A stretch of 64,000 nucleotides of DNA from Cercis canadensis. Its lineage: Eukaryota; Streptophyta; Magnoliopsida; Fabales; Fabaceae. The notes beneath the pieces were generated by a model, which saw only the letters and a program-made list of their open reading frames with translations, was not told where the DNA came from and searched no databases. The DNA lies in NCBI GenBank assembly GCA_003255065.1, contig QAOA01007603.1, forward strand, positions 322,560 to 386,559. Direction: 5' to 3'. Made by a program: the position numbers and the translations under genes. This document shows positions 35,901-49,528 of the stretch, in pieces (position 1 is the stretch's first letter; the number at the start of each line of letters is the position of its first letter).

Positions 35901-38900
35901 GATGCAACTACAGAGCTTGCCAATCTCCTTGTTGGGTTCCTTTTGATATTTATATGGAGAATGCTATGGATGCAAAACAACTTCCTACCAAATCAGCTAT
36001 TGATGTGCTTACAGGTAAATCCTCTCTAAAGTTTTCCTTTGATTTATTTTACTTGATGTCCTATTACAGTTAGTTTTTAATATCTTTTCAGAAAGCTATA
36101 AGAATTCAGCTGCTATCTAATACTCTTGACCTTTCTGCAGAAGGAATTAGGACACTTCAAGTATTTAACCAGGCTAGCTGGCAAGAAACTTTTCTAGCAC
36201 TTTGGCTTTCAGCCCTTCGGCTTGTGCAGCGAGTTGAGATTGATCCAGATTAATCTTTTCTTTTAATGGAAGAATTCCTCAAATAAAAGTTTTCTCCTTT
36301 ATGGTTTATTGCAGGAACGTGATCCTCCTGAAGGCCCTATTCCACATCTTGATGCCCGTCTGTGTGTCCTTTTATCTATTGTCCCCTTGGCGATTGCAAA
36401 TGTTCTAAGGGATGAATCTGAACATAATTCCTGTTCTTTTCAAGTATCTATGGCATCTGGAAATGAATGTCAAATGGATAGGAAGAGTGGTGGTTCTAGG
36501 AAATATGGATTAATTTCTTCTGTTCAAATGCTTGGACATTTTTCCAGCCTCCTATGCCCTCCTGCATTAATAGTTGATGCAGCCAATCACGCTGCTACAA
36601 AAGCAGCTAGCTTCATTCATAATTCTAGGAATGATGAGAGTTGTTCTGGAACTGGCATTCATGCTAATACCCATACAAAATCAGGTTGATTGGGAAAACA
36701 TGATTACTTCCATCTTTAATAGTTAGTAGGAATTATGTTTAATATATATTATATATCATTCTTGGGAATGGATACAAGTTGCTTCATGCCTGTTTGGTTT
36801 GCTTACGTTTCTGATACTTTTACAATCATTGTAATCTTTCAGGTGGCAACTTGAGGCACCTCATAGTAGAAGCTTGCATTGCGAGAAATTTAATGGATAC
36901 ATCAGTGTACCTTTGGCCTGGTTATGTGTCTACATCTGTTGAAATCTCATTGTCAGATTCATCACCAGTTGAAAAATCTCCATGGTTAACATTTTTGGAA
37001 GGAACACCATTAAATGATTCCCTGATAAGTTCTCTTACAGTGACACCTGCCTCAAGGTTTGCTATGGTATATTTGATAAAGTTTTGGTTTTATGGAAACT
37101 GCTTATGTTTGAATTTTACAAATTTTTCCTGTCTTAGTTTGACAGAGATAGAGAAGTTATATTATATTGCATTAAATGGGTCAGATGAGGAAAGACATGC
37201 AGCTGCCAAGATCCTTTGTGGTGCATCCCTCAGCCATGGATGGTATATTCAGGTAATAGATCTAGCAGACATATAGGAAGTTGAAGCCCCCACACAATAG
37301 AATTGCTTGGATGTGCTTCAGGCATTTGCTTGATTGTATACATCTTATATTATAAAGTCTCATGCTAATAGAGTTTACCAATCTTGTCATTAGATGGTTA
37401 AAACTCAATTTGAGTCAAGGAGCTTTTTAAAACAATCAAATTTCTGGTCTCAGCTAGGAGCTTTCATGCATACAAGCGCTGTGGATGGGTTTAAAGTTTG
37501 CAGGATTTGTCGACATGGAGTTGAAGCAATTTGAACCTCTCAAATTCCATCTATTAAGAAAATGAAAGATTTATTTTTTATTAAAAAAATTATGGATAGT
37601 GGGAAGATAGAGGAGATAAGGAGGAAAAAAAAATGAGAAAGTTGGAGAGGAAAGATATGTGTAATTATATAAAAATCAATTTATACTATTTTAATTGTGG
37701 GATTTCATTTACAACCTCATAACTTGCATAAATTTATTTAACAAACATGCAAAAGGAATAAGGGCTTTTTTGGGACAAAAACTGAAGATGGAAAACTGCC
37801 ATGAGTTCTCTTCATTAGTTGTAGAGATTAACTGAATTTTAATTATTTTTAGTTAAAATTTAATTAAAGCCTCAGCCTTTATCCAAAAGAAAGGGAAGTA
37901 TGGGCTATTGCAAGTCTTACTAAGGTTTCTGTTCTTTCTCTTTTCTAAACTGAAAAAGTTGAAGGGCTTTCAAGTTTTTCGCTGATGACATAAGGGTTTG
38001 AGTATTATGTATTTTTGAACCTGGTTTCATTCTGTCCCTTTGGATTATAACACTCTGTCTTTTGGCTCTATTCTGCACTTCAGGATTGATGAGTGAATAT
38101 TCCAGTTCTTGGTATTTCATTTGAATTTTTGTTATCCATCACATCATCCTTTATTGTTTCCAAAGATGAGACTTGTCTCCTTGGCAGGAACATGTGGTGC
38201 ATTATGTGGTCAAGCTTTTAGGTCTTTCAGTACCTTTTAGTCATTCTGGATCCTGGAGCCACTTGGTCAATAATATGCCTCTACTAAGTGCTATCCTTTT
38301 GGGAGCTTCCTCTGTTGATACTGTTCATATACTTTCTTTGCATGGAGCGGTAAGTGAAGCACTTCTACATTTTTTTTATGGCTGTATGAGTTTGATAACC
38401 CTTTTAGATTTTTTCTGTCATAAAGTGATGAGGAGACAAACTTCTGGGTTCATTTGAGAGCAAACTTGGTGTAAATCAATTTGAATTCTTTGTGTGGATG
38501 TATACTAGTTTAAGCCACTTTAGATAGTTTCTCTTCTCTATGGTTAAATCACTATTTTTTTGGCTATTAGGACATCAATTTCCTTCCTTAAGCTTAATTT
38601 TTTTCCTCCAATCACGCTAAGTTGTCAAATATTCCTGAGAATTCAAAAGTTATTATACAGGTCCCTACTGTTGCTGCTTCTTTAATGCCACTTTGCGAGG
38701 CATTTGGGTCACTTAAACCGACATTGAGTAGCAAATTAAGCAGAGGAGATGAACCCTCAACGTATATGGCTTTTTCACTAGCATTTCTTTTCCTTATTCG
38801 TCTTTGGAAATTCTATAGACCACCTCTTGACCAGTGCATTACAGAAGGAGGAGCAGTTGGAGGTGAGCTTACTTTGGAGTATCTTCTGTCATTGCACAAT

Positions 38901-41900
38901 AATCGCATTGTGTCTTGCCAAGATGAATTGAGAAGTGATAAACCCGTTTACCTTGATTCATTTCCAAAATTACGGGCCTGGTATTGTCAATACAAATCTT
39001 GTGTTGCTTCAGCAATTTCTGGTCTTTCTAGTGGAAATTCTGTTCATCAAGTTGCTAATAAGATCTTAAGTATGATTTACTGGAAAATGACTAAAAGTGG
39101 CTTATCATCAAGTAACTCTTCAGTATCAACGAGCCCACCGAGCAGTAGTGCATGTGGCTCCCTCATAAATGCTGGTGAAGATGCGTACGAAAGACCTAGG
39201 CTCCCTGCATGGGAAGTGCTGGAAGCTCTTCCTTTTGTCCTTGAAGCAATTTTAACTGCTTGTGCTCATGGTAGGCTTTCATCACGGAACTTGACAACAG
39301 GTTGGTGAGATGCTAGCTTTACTTATCCATCAATCAGTTTTTCTTCCCTCCCACAACACACAAATCAATTTGGTCTCATATCTTCATGCCCCTTAATAGA
39401 TGGTAACTAGATCATGGAAATCAAATAATCTCCCTGGTTCTGAGACTTTTTTGCCCACATCCTTCTCTGGATATATGTTAAAATTTGCATGATTTGTCAA
39501 AGTTATGTTAATAAAGAGAAGAGCGGAAGGTACACGAATATAGCTGAAATCAAGTTAGGGTAATTTTGGAACAGTTGTATTCTTCTCAATCAAGGGTGAG
39601 CTGTTTTTAGCACCTTTTTAAGGGAAAACAGAAGTATCTGTGTTTGGATGCAACAGTTGAGAAGAACACTTTAAATTTACAAACCTGTCTGGATGTATAT
39701 TATAAAAGTGCATTTTTAGTGGTAAAATTGCTGAAAGGGGTGTGAAGGATAAGCGTCATAGCTGGGGGTTAATAGTGGAGGGCACTCTTATCATTTGGTG
39801 TTCTAACTAGAGACAATTTTGTCCAAAAATTTTGACCAGTTAATAGGGAGGGGCTTCCACAGATCCACAGAAGCATATGCTGGAGAAGGTCCATTCTTGA
39901 GCTTTGCCAAAAGCCTCATTTTGCATTTTTAAGTGCTCTTAAAAGTTTAGAAATGCCTATCCAAACACACAAAATGCACGTAAAAGTGCTTTTTTAAATC
40001 ATCTTTATTCAAATGCACTCCAAGTGTCAATGCAATTAGTTGCTCCCTGGAAAGATAAAATCTGAGGTACAGAAAAGTTATTGGACGGTAGAAGTATGTG
40101 TTTCTGATGTCACCCTCATTTCATCTATGTAACTCATGAGAGCCTTTTCACTTGCAGGCCTGAGAGATCTTGTTGACTTTTTGCCAGCTTCTCTTGCTGC
40201 CATTATTGGTTACTTTTCTTCAGAAGTTACTCGTGGTGTATGGAAACTAGTTCCAATGAATGGAGTGGATTGGCCTAGTCCAGCTGCAATTCTTCAATCT
40301 GTTGAGTCAGAAATAAAAGCTATACTGGCTGCTGTTGGTGTTGATGTTCCAAATTGTTCATCTGGTACTTTGCTGGTTCATTATTCCACTGCACCTGTTT
40401 GTTGTTACTAATTTCAATGCTGAGTTATGCAGAAAAACATAGCATATATCTACATGCGTGCACACATAGACATTAGACAGATATATGCATATGCACAAAT
40501 GTCTTTTTCAAGCATGTGACATGATTTATGATTTATTGAGCTTCTCTGGTTTAAAGTTTCATCAATCTTGTAAATGAATATTTATAGATAGTTCACCTCT
40601 TTGAAGAGGAAGGGGGGAGAGAGGGGGGGGGGGGGGGGGGGGGNNNNNNNNNNNNNNNNGGGGGGGGGGGGTGTTGTTCCACAGTACTTGAGTGTATTCA
40701 GAGAGGAGTGAATATCGCAAAGGCCTGAAAAACCACAAAAAAGGGTTCTGGACAGAGCTGAACACCTTGATTTGCTTGGCCATATAATGCTATTTCCTTT
40801 CAAGTGACTTTTTCTGCATGCACAAGAAAAATCACAAATTTCCAGCATGGTTCATAAAGTGGAATATGCTGAACTTAGTCAAATTGATATTTTATGAGCT
40901 AAATTCCCTTAAAACGTTAAAAATGAAGGTGAGGAGACATGATAAATTATTGGATTAAGTATAAAAAAAATTTCATAATTATTGAATGGATTTACTTAGT
41001 CTGGTGGATATCTTGAGGACTGACATTTCTTAACTGGAGGACTTAGATGTAGGTTGTTAGACATTCACAACTGAATGCATTTCCAAATCCTATAGTTAAG
41101 CTTCTGTCATTGTCTGCCTTGTGTAGTTGATTATGCAGAGAAGACTTCTCTCTGGATCACTTTATGAAAAATTAAAAAGGTGCAAACACAATTTTTATTC
41201 TTTTCCTCTTTCATCAATGTGCTTGGGGGGATGAATTTTGTCCGAGGCACTGTCATGATTGAGACAAGTTTGCAGCTTTTATTTTGTTTCTTAATATGTT
41301 CTGGTAATTATTAGCAATATTTTAGATTAAGCAATCTAATAATTCTTATGCATTTGCATGGCTTACATCTTTATTGCCTGGTAGGAAATTCACCAGTAAT
41401 GCTTCCTCTACCTATGGCAGCTCTTGTCAGTTTAACCATTACGTTTAAACTTGACAAGAGCCTGGAGTACATCCATGCTGTTGCTGGGCCAGCTTTGGAA
41501 AACTGTGCATCAGGTTGCCCTTGGCCTAGCATGCCTATAATTGGTTCTCTGTGGGCCCAAAAGGTTCGCCGCTGGCACAACTTTATTGTTGTATCATGTT
41601 CCCGTTCCGTGTTTAGACATAACAAAGAATCTATCGCTCAGCTGCTGAGAAGTTGCTTCTCCTCGTTCCTTGGACTTAGTCTTTCTACCCCAAGGTTAAC
41701 AAATGAATGCAGTGTAAATGGCCTACTGGGTATCACCATTACATCCCCTGGTGTCTGTCCTTCTGTTGCGCCGGGGTTCCTGTACCTTAGATCCTGTCGA
41801 AATATACATGATCTGCAATATGTAAACAAAGTAATTGTGGGTCTTGTGGCAGAGTATGCTTGTGAGTTACCTGGCAGATGGGCAAGTGCAGAGTCTCACC

Positions 41901-42475
41901 GCTTAAAATGCAGTGACACATCACTATCCCTAGCCACTCAAAGGGCAAAAGAGGCGGCGACACTTGGTGCAAGTCTCTTATGTGTGGCAGGTGGGATTCA
42001 ACTGGTCCAGGAACTGTATAGGGAGACTATTCCTACCTGGTTACTGTCGTTGAAAGATGTGAAACTTGACAATGAAAGTGCAGTGTCCCACATACTTGAA
42101 GGTTATGCCATGGCATATCTTTTGATACTGTCAGGGTCAATTATATGGGGTGTTGGGGCCAAGTTACCACCATGGGCATTCTCTAGAAGGACCCGCATTG
42201 TTGGGGTCCATTTGGACTTCTTGGCAGAAGTCATGGAGGGAAACATTTCGCTTAGCTGCAATCCTGCTACATGGAAAACTTATGTCTCATGTTTAGTGGG
42301 GTTAATGGTGAATCTTACCCCTGCATGGGTTCAAGAAGTGAAGCTGGACACTTTGAGGAAATTGGCATGTGGTTTAAGTAGATGGCATGAATATGAACTG
42401 GCCCTTTCTCTCCTACAAAGAGGAGGACCCGCAGCTATAGGAGCTCTTGGTGAACTGATCAATGTGATTTGTTGA
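32980..42475 (+). CDS. MED33: Mediator complex subunit 33 (REF4/RFR1, MED5 homologue)
   Basis: Twelve exons join to an open frame of 1312 residues, the usual size of plant MED33: 32980-33263, 33669-33779, 34578-34913, 35698-36014, 36141-36232, 36315-36684, 36843-37056, 37138-37252, 38188-38349, 38661-39300, 40158-40364, 41385-42475. All introns are GT..AG with matching phases. Landmarks: LPSPDLAELLVSHLC near residue 45, LIDSTLEDWG, QVFNQASWQETFLALWLSAL, PHLDARLCVLLSIVPLAIA, LPAWEVLEALPFVLEAILTA, SLWAQKVRRWHNFIVVSCSR, and a C-terminus RWHEYELALSLLQRGGPAAI ending INVIC. It is a helical tail-module Mediator subunit in the nucleus; in Arabidopsis the two paralogues restrain phenylpropanoid genes. 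I cannot separate the A and B paralogues. The ATG at 32980 follows an AT-rich leader. Nothing broken. Confidence 0.92.
39580..40020. mobile_element. Probable MITE in MED33 intron 10
   Basis: GTGTTTGGATGCAACAG near 39641 is mirrored by CTATCCAAACACAC near 39957, with GTGCATTTTTA/AAGTGCTTTTTTA words inside each end. This is the look of small plant hAT- or Harbinger-type MITEs. Exact ends and target duplication not fixed. It lies within the 857-base intron between 39300 and 40158 and should be spliced out. Confidence 0.4.
40609..40671. repeat. Poly-G tract with a 16-N gap in MED33 intron 11
   Basis: A G homopolymer interrupted by 16 Ns (40644-40659). The gap probably marks a run that could not be read through; true length unknown. 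It is intronic and does not touch the reading frame. Confidence 0.9.
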
Positions 42476-44749
42476 GTTTAAATAGAAAATACAGTGGTCA
42501 CAGTTTAGTTGTATGAAGACCTGAAAATATAATGAGATTAGCTGGTGTGGGATTGTCATTTAGATAACCTGTGACTGAGCATGAATTTTTGTTTACAGTT
42601 CCGGCCATACAACATCTATAAAATGTTAACAGGATTAATTCATTTAGTTGTTTTCCCAATTACTCTAAGTGCATTTGGGTGTGCAACGTGATACGGGTTG
42701 AAACCGTAGTAGGGAATAAGTAAAGCAATTTGTAGTTTATATGGCACTGATTTTGTTTTGGCTATAACTTTCAGTTTATATGTTTAAATTAGACGATTTC
42801 AAAATAGGTGAAAGACGATATTCTGAACTATCAAAATGACATATGACATGCTCAATTTGGATAAAGAACAACTTATAACAGGTCTCAAATAGAAAAAGGT
42901 TTAACTGTTACGAAAATAGAAAATGGGTTAAATAGATTTAAGCCCACTACTCTAAGGAACCCAAAACCTTAGAGATACATAACAAGATGCACTCACCATC
43001 CTTTGGAATCCACCAAAGAGATACAAAAATGCTAGGTTAAGCTCACCACTCAATGGAATCTACCAAAGAGATACAAAAACTCAAAATAAAGCATGAAGCT
43101 TTTTTATTCATTCAATATTCACTCAAAGTTGTTTTCTGAAAGTTTACATGGATGTGAATATAAATTAATCATGGAACAACCCTCCACAAGCATAGGAGAT
43201 AACATAAATAAAAGCATTTAAATTATTTAAGGCAAACTGAACTAATTTCAAGAGTCTATTTTTAGCTACTTATTTAATGCTGATTTTGATTGGCAGCAAC
43301 TAAAAAAAATATCATAACTTCTTCTAAAAAATTCAAAATTTGTTGATTCTTGATTCATTTGAAACTAGAGCTCTTCAATGCGTACTCATGTGTCAAAGTT
43401 GGACTTGATTTGCATGCTCAATTCTTCAATAAAAGTTGGGTCACATTCTAAAATCTCAGACAGCTTGATCAACAAAGCTTGTGCCTATACTAATGCATGG
43501 ACTATATCTTGTATTTCTTGTTCAAATGTTCCTGCATCATAAACTTGGGCTTTGTTAAGGATAGCTTATCCTGCATCACAACGAGTTTTACTTTTGCATA
43601 ATCATTTCCAAGATATTCGGCTTTCTACAATTACTAGCAGAGACAATTTAGCGTTTTGTAAATAATCTAAGACAATTTGGAGTTTCCTTAGATCTGATAT
43701 TTATTGATTAAATTACACTTTGGGGCAAAATAAAAAAGACGTTATTCAAACTTGAGTGGCAAAAGAGAAAATATATTTTGAAATAGTTGGGTGTTCTCTT
43801 TCTTAAAAGAGAAAATATATTTTGATCCTTAGAAGACATAACTCTTTGAATTTGGTCCCTTTACTTTAAATCTCTGAAATTTAAGAAACATATAAAGGAA
43901 TAAATTGTCAATACCAATTTTAGGTATCAAATTTAGAAGTTAGGAGTATTATCTTTTCATGAACCAAATTTAGGGCACGTTTGCTTCACTTAATTGATTT
44001 TTGTGGAACTAGAATAAGAATAATATAAATGAAATGAGTTATAATAAAATTATTATTATTATTCCATTGTTTAGTTCCATTAAGAATGAAACGTTAGGCT
44101 ATTTCATTTCATTTTGTATTTATATTATAATGCATAATGGAATTAATACGGAATGAAGTTATTAATATGACTAAGTTAAAAAAAAAAAAAAATATTCTGA
44201 AAATTTATTGATAAGGCATATAACATATTGCGTGAATCCTTCTTTAATTTAAGTTTAACTTAGCTAGTTTCTTAAATTTTTTATTGCCAATAAATAAAAT
44301 AAACAAATCAACTATTAATTCAACATGGAAGCACCATTCTCATATTCCACATGGAGAATGATGATTTTCATCTTTGCGGAATCAAGGCCATAATCAAATT
44401 TGTCATTTCAAATTTTTTTCTTATAAAATATGAGAATCTGTATCAACATGGAACATAATCTATATTCTTGTGTACCAATGGTATTTTTAATTTTCTCTAC
44501 AAATAGCAACCTTCTCTTGTTTCTTTTTTAATTTTTTTTTTTTGGTAATTAAATGCTATATTATGGGATGGTATATTTCTCTCTCCTATAAATCCTACTT
44601 CACTTATTAGCTAATTATTCAAGCAAAATGACTTAAATAATGTCAAAAAAATAAATAAATACTGAAATGGGTTACTGTTAAAACTATTTACAAAAATTAG
44701 TCTGTTTTAAATATTTTAATCAAGTATTAATGGATAAAATGGGACACGC
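42476..44749. other. MED33 3'UTR and spacer with short repeats
   Basis: The first few hundred bases are the likely MED33 3'UTR. 42950-43090 holds two clear and one weak copy of a 50-base unit (ACCAAAGAGATACAAAAA ends at 43030 and 43080). 43975-44170 begins TTTAGGGCACGTTTGCTTCA and contains ATTATTATTATTCCATTGTT, resembling one end of a Harbinger-type MITE, without a found partner end. The rest is AT-rich without a gene. Confidence 0.4.
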
Positions 44750-46300
44750 TACTTCAGATGTAACGTTTTTCTTAAAGATCCGCTACATCGAAGTAGCGGA
44801 TCCTAGCAATTTGACCGAAATAATGTCGTTGGGCAAAGTATTTACCCAAATGGTGTACATTTGAAAGTATTTACCTAAAAGAGGTACTTTTGATTTTTTT
44901 ATTAATATATGAATCAAACTGAAACACGTTTTTCCGCGTGTAAAACGTGTATCAACTAAACACGCTTTAGGGCAATTTTTCTCAAAAGCGTGATCACTAT
45001 TTCTATTACAAATGTAAAAAGATACATGGTTTTGAAGAAAAGCGTATTAAGAATTGAACACGTCTTTGCAAAGCCAATCACATTTTTAAAGGAAAGGTTA
45101 TGCCGATTTTGCAAATATGGGAAGGAGCATTACGCTTTAGACATTGTGGTGAACACACCTTAGCCAAAAGCGTGTTCAGTTTGAACACGCTTTTGGCTAA
45201 GGCGTGTTCACCAGAGTGCCTAAAGCGTGATGCCCCTCCCTGAAGCATGTCTCCCCTGAAGTCAAAAGTGTGTCCCTCCCCTGTTCTTGCTTTTTCTTTT
45301 GAAGTAAAGTGTGAATCTTTTACCCGTAAAGTGTGTTTCATCTGAATACGCTTTTCCTGCTATGGAATAGCGTGGTTTAAAATGCCTGAGGGAGGGTTTT
45401 GAAATTAGTTACGTTGTACATAAAAAAGCGTGAAGGAGTCTATAAATACCAGCTTTGGAACGATTTCTCATTGCAAAATTACTATGAGAGCTGAAAATTG
45501 GTGCGAGAGACTGATATGAAGCTTGGAAGTGCTGTGGAAATTTTTAAGAAGTTTAAACTTTTGAAGGTATTTATGTTTTATAATCTTAATTTTAGATAAT
45601 TTTGATTGTAATATATATTTAATATTAGAGTATCAAAATAAGTAAATTTTTTTAATAATATTTATTTATNTGTCTCCCCTGAAGTCAAAAGTGTGTCCCT
45701 CCCCTGTTCTGGCTTTTTCTTTTGAAGTAAAGCGTGAATCTTTTACCCGTAAAGTGTGTTTCATCTGAATACGCTTTTCCTGCTATGGAATAGCGTGGTT
45801 TAAAATGCCTGAGGGAGCGTTTTGAAATTAGTTACGTTGTACATAAAAAAGTGTGAAGGAGTCTATAAATACCAGCTTTGGAACGATTTCTCATTGCAAA
45901 ATTACTATGAGAGCTGAAAATTGGTGCGAGAGACTGATGTGAAGCTTGGAAGTGCTGTGGAAATTTTTAAGAAGTTTAAACTTTTGAAGGTATTTATGTT
46001 TTATAATCTTAATTTTAGATAATTTTGATTGTAATATATATTTAATATTAGAGTATCAAAATAAGTAAATTTTTTTAATAATATTTATTTATTTACTGAT
46101 TAAAAATTATAGTTTAGTTGTGCTTAAAAGTGATAATTGTGTATGGTAATTGATGAAAATTTAGTTAGTATAAAAATGTGATACTATTCATAGAGTAATT
46201 GTGATATTATTGTGTATAGTTATTGATAAAAATTTAGTTAGTATAAGAATGCGATAATGCTTATAAACTAATTGTGATTGAAAAAAATATTTTAAGAAAA
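44750..46300 (+). repeat. MULE leader with ACGCTTT/AAAGCGT motif array
   Basis: More than a dozen ACGCTTT, AAAGCGT, ACACGTTT and CGTGTTCA words occur in both orientations between 44930 and 45420. 45249-45669 is then repeated at 45671-46090 with a few substitutions across the single N at 45670, most likely unmerged contig ends. The sequence then runs into the mudrA start at 46303. Confidence 0.65.
45148..45212. repeat. 65-bp near-perfect palindrome in the MULE leader
   Basis: Two 31-base arms (45148-45178 and 45182-45212) are inverse copies with one mismatch around a 3-base loop. The core of each arm is CTTAGCCAAAAGCGTGTTCA or its complement. Confidence 0.95.
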
Positions 46301-46302
46301 AG

Positions 46303-49066
46303 ATGCATATATTAATACATCATAATGATCAGATATATAATGGACCCCAAGGTGTAATGTGTGAGGGGGCGACATTATATGGGTTGAATTTGAAGAAGAC
46401 ATATGGATTAAATGGATTAAAAGTTCATATCCAAACTAAGATGAGACTTGAAGCAAATTAGATAGTTGAGAAAATAATTTATAGATTTCCAATGTCAGTT
46501 AATCCATTGTTTTATCATGCATTTGAATTAGGATCTGATGGAGATGTTGAGATGATGTATGAGAGTAATGTCAAACATCCTACTTTGGGTCTAATTGAGA
46601 TATATGTAGACATTACGACCATGAATGTTGGTGGAGATGGAAGTCAAGCTGAAACTGTTGTAATTGGCCTAAGTTCATTTCCTTATAGTCAAGTGGGGAT
46701 AAAAGCCGAGCCTTGTTATCAACCGGAGGTTGGTTCACATGAAATTCATTATGGTTTGACTACTTCTAGTCAAACGCATATGCTAGAAGGAGGCTATCAC
46801 TATGAAAATAGCAACCCTTGGCTAATTTCAGATGTTCGAGGTGGTGGCATTGAAGTGAATGAAGTTGGATCAAGCCAACGTGGAGGTGATGGAGAAAATA
46901 TTAGCCGCGGCAATTCACCTTTTGATCCTCTAATTGACAGTAATGATGATGAGGATGTTGATTGCAGCTCAGACAGTGGAGAATCAAGCGGTGATAAGGC
47001 AGGGGAAGACGTTCCAGATCTTAATTTGGAGGCATTGAGGCAAGACCCAATAGCTGCAAGGGCGGAACATGTTGCACCAATACAGGCGATACTTGATTAT
47101 GGAAACGTTGATTTGGGAGCAATGCAGATAGTTGACGATGATGAACAAGTAACAGGGTGTAGTCAATGGCAGAGAGGGGATGAATTCAAAATTGAGCAGA
47201 AATTTGAAACGAAAGAAGATATCCAATTAGCTATAAAATAATACTCCGTTTATGCCAACCAATGTTTTCATGTGAAAGAGTCCAAACCTAATAAATTGAG
47301 TTTGATATGTTCAAACAATGCTGATGGATTTCATTGGAGACTTTGGGCATGCTTACGTACCAGGAGCAAGGTTTGGGAGATTAGAAAGTATAATGGGTCT
47401 TATACTTGCACAAACGCAATCCTGTCACAGGATCATGACAAACTAGACATTCAGGTGATTGCAGCAACCATTACTGGAATGGTTCAGGAGAATGCTGGTG
47501 TGCCTATAAAGATGATACAAGAGTGCATAAAAGGCACATACTCATATCAAATATCATATCAAAAAGCGTGGAAAACAAGGGAAAAAGTTATCGCTATAGT
47601 GTATGGTGATTGGAAGCAAAGTTATAATTTATTGCCTAGGTGGATGGCCGCACTCTAGGGGCATGCACCTGGAACAGTGGTTCAATAGTGTCTGGATGAC
47701 CGATGGATATGTAAGTCATCTAATGACCCTACGTTGAAGAGATTTAAGCGTGTCTTCTGGGCATTCATGCCATGCATTGATGCATTTAAGTTCTACAAGC
47801 CAGTTGTCCAAATTGATGAAACTTTTATGTACGGGAAATACAATGAAACTCTACTCATCGTCACTACACAAGATGGCAGTAGGTCACCATTACCTTTAGT
47901 TTATGCAATTGTAGAATGTGAGACAAAAGATGCATGGTCATGGTTTTTAACCCATGTTAGACAGTACGTGGTTGGAAACATTCCAAATTTAGCTTTAATC
48001 TCAGACCGTCGTGTTAGCATCTTAGTTGTCATTGAAGATGAGCAAGTTGGTTGGCGTCCACCATTGGCACATCATTTTTTTTTCGTTTGCGTCACATAGT
48101 GAGCAATTGGAACAATGCCTTCAAAAATATTGACGTGAAACATTAAATCTGGTAAGAATATTAGTTTGTCTACTTAATTAAATATTATATAAAGTATTTG
48201 CCAAGAATGAAGATTTTTTAAGTGTCTTTTACAGGCGCTTAGTTTGAGTTGGTGAAATTCAACGAATTAATGACAAACATATAAATTGTCTGTTCCAATA
48301 AGCGTGCATAGAAGTATATAAGCGACATTGATCTTGAGAAATGGACGCAACAAGGGGATGCTAATGGTAGATGGTTTAGCTTAATGATAACCAATCTGGC
48401 TGAAAATGTGAATGGCATGAAGGGGGTTCGTAACATGCATATCACAGCCCTTGTGAAATCTACATATTACAGAATGAACCGTATTTTTATTGAGAGGTGA
48501 GAAATGACTCGGGCAAGGTTAGCGAGTAGGCAAATGTGGACAGATGATGCATATCAGAAGATGCAAGACAATGGCTACTATGCTTCTTTACATCGAACGA
48601 CTTTATTTGATAGAGATATTTGATCTTTTGAAGTAGATGAGACATTTGACTTGAGCGGAAAGGCGAGCGGGCGAATTTTTCGCCTAAACTTAAGAGATAG
48701 AATGTGTGGCTGTGGTAGGTTCCAGGAACTTCATATTCCTTGCTCACATGTGATTGCTGCTTGTGCTTCTATTAGAGTCAATAATGAAATTACATGGATC
48801 CAGTATATTCGACGCGGTACTTAGTTAATGCATACGGTAGCAAGTTTACACCAATTGGTGGAGAAGATTCTTGGCCAATGATACAAGGATTGACGGTCAT
48901 CCCTAACCCCTCAAAGCTACAGGACAAAGGTAGGCCCAAGTCAACTCGCATACGGAACGAGATGGATTGGGGTGAAAGCTCACAAAGCGTAGTAAGATGC
49001 GGGCTGTGTTGCTTGGAAGGACATAACCGGTGTAGCTGTCCAAATAGAAGACAAGATCAACCATAA
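46303..49066 (+). pseudogene. mudrA-like MULE transposase (right), near full length, broken
   Basis: From ATG 46303 the frame gives the N-terminal segment (HHNDQIYNGPQG, YRFPMSVNPLFYHAFELG), an acidic linker, a DNA-binding region (about 47190-47410), the NLLPRWMAA linker, and the MULE core (47740-48110; first Asp in VQIDETF, second in ISDRRVSI). A probable intron 48151-48234 follows, then a SWIM finger near 48700-48770 (MCGCGRFQELHIPCSHVIAA) and a CCHC knuckle near 49000 (CGLCCLEGHNRCSC). Order and length match complete plant mudrA proteins. Breaks seen: stops near 46460, at 47239-47241, at 47656-47658 and just after; a shift in the T run near 48080; and several more in the last exon. Its left counterpart is shorter. 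Confidence 0.85.
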
Positions 49067-49528
49067 TTAAGACTGGCTAAGTTAGTAATGTGGTTGGGCT
49101 CTAATTCCTTTTACCGTTGTTGTATCTTATAAGCTTATTTTAAGTTAAAAATTCATAATGATTTAGTTATTCTACATTCTCGAAATCTAACTATTATTTT
49201 GTCCGTAGTTGTTTATTGTTCTTTATATAATAGTCATACAAATGTTTATAACTAAGTGTTGTTATGATAATGACCATGAACATGTTTTTATAATGGTGTT
49301 ACACTATACACTCGATGATATTTTTTGATTGTGTGGGCGTTCGTGGATGTTAGTTGATGAATTTAAGTATCCGCTAAACCATTATTGTATGATTCTCCCC
49401 AAGTACATAGTATAATGTTAATAGAATGAGAGTACAGGGAAGTTCAGTGTAGGAATTTACGTGAATTGGCAATGATCCAAAACGTTCGCGCTCCAAGATG
49501 TTTGGCAATACAAATGTGAAGGCAAAAT

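Noticed and set aside
40582-40848. Frames with poly-Pro across the N gap
   Set aside because: Produced by the poly-G tract and Ns inside a MED33 intron.
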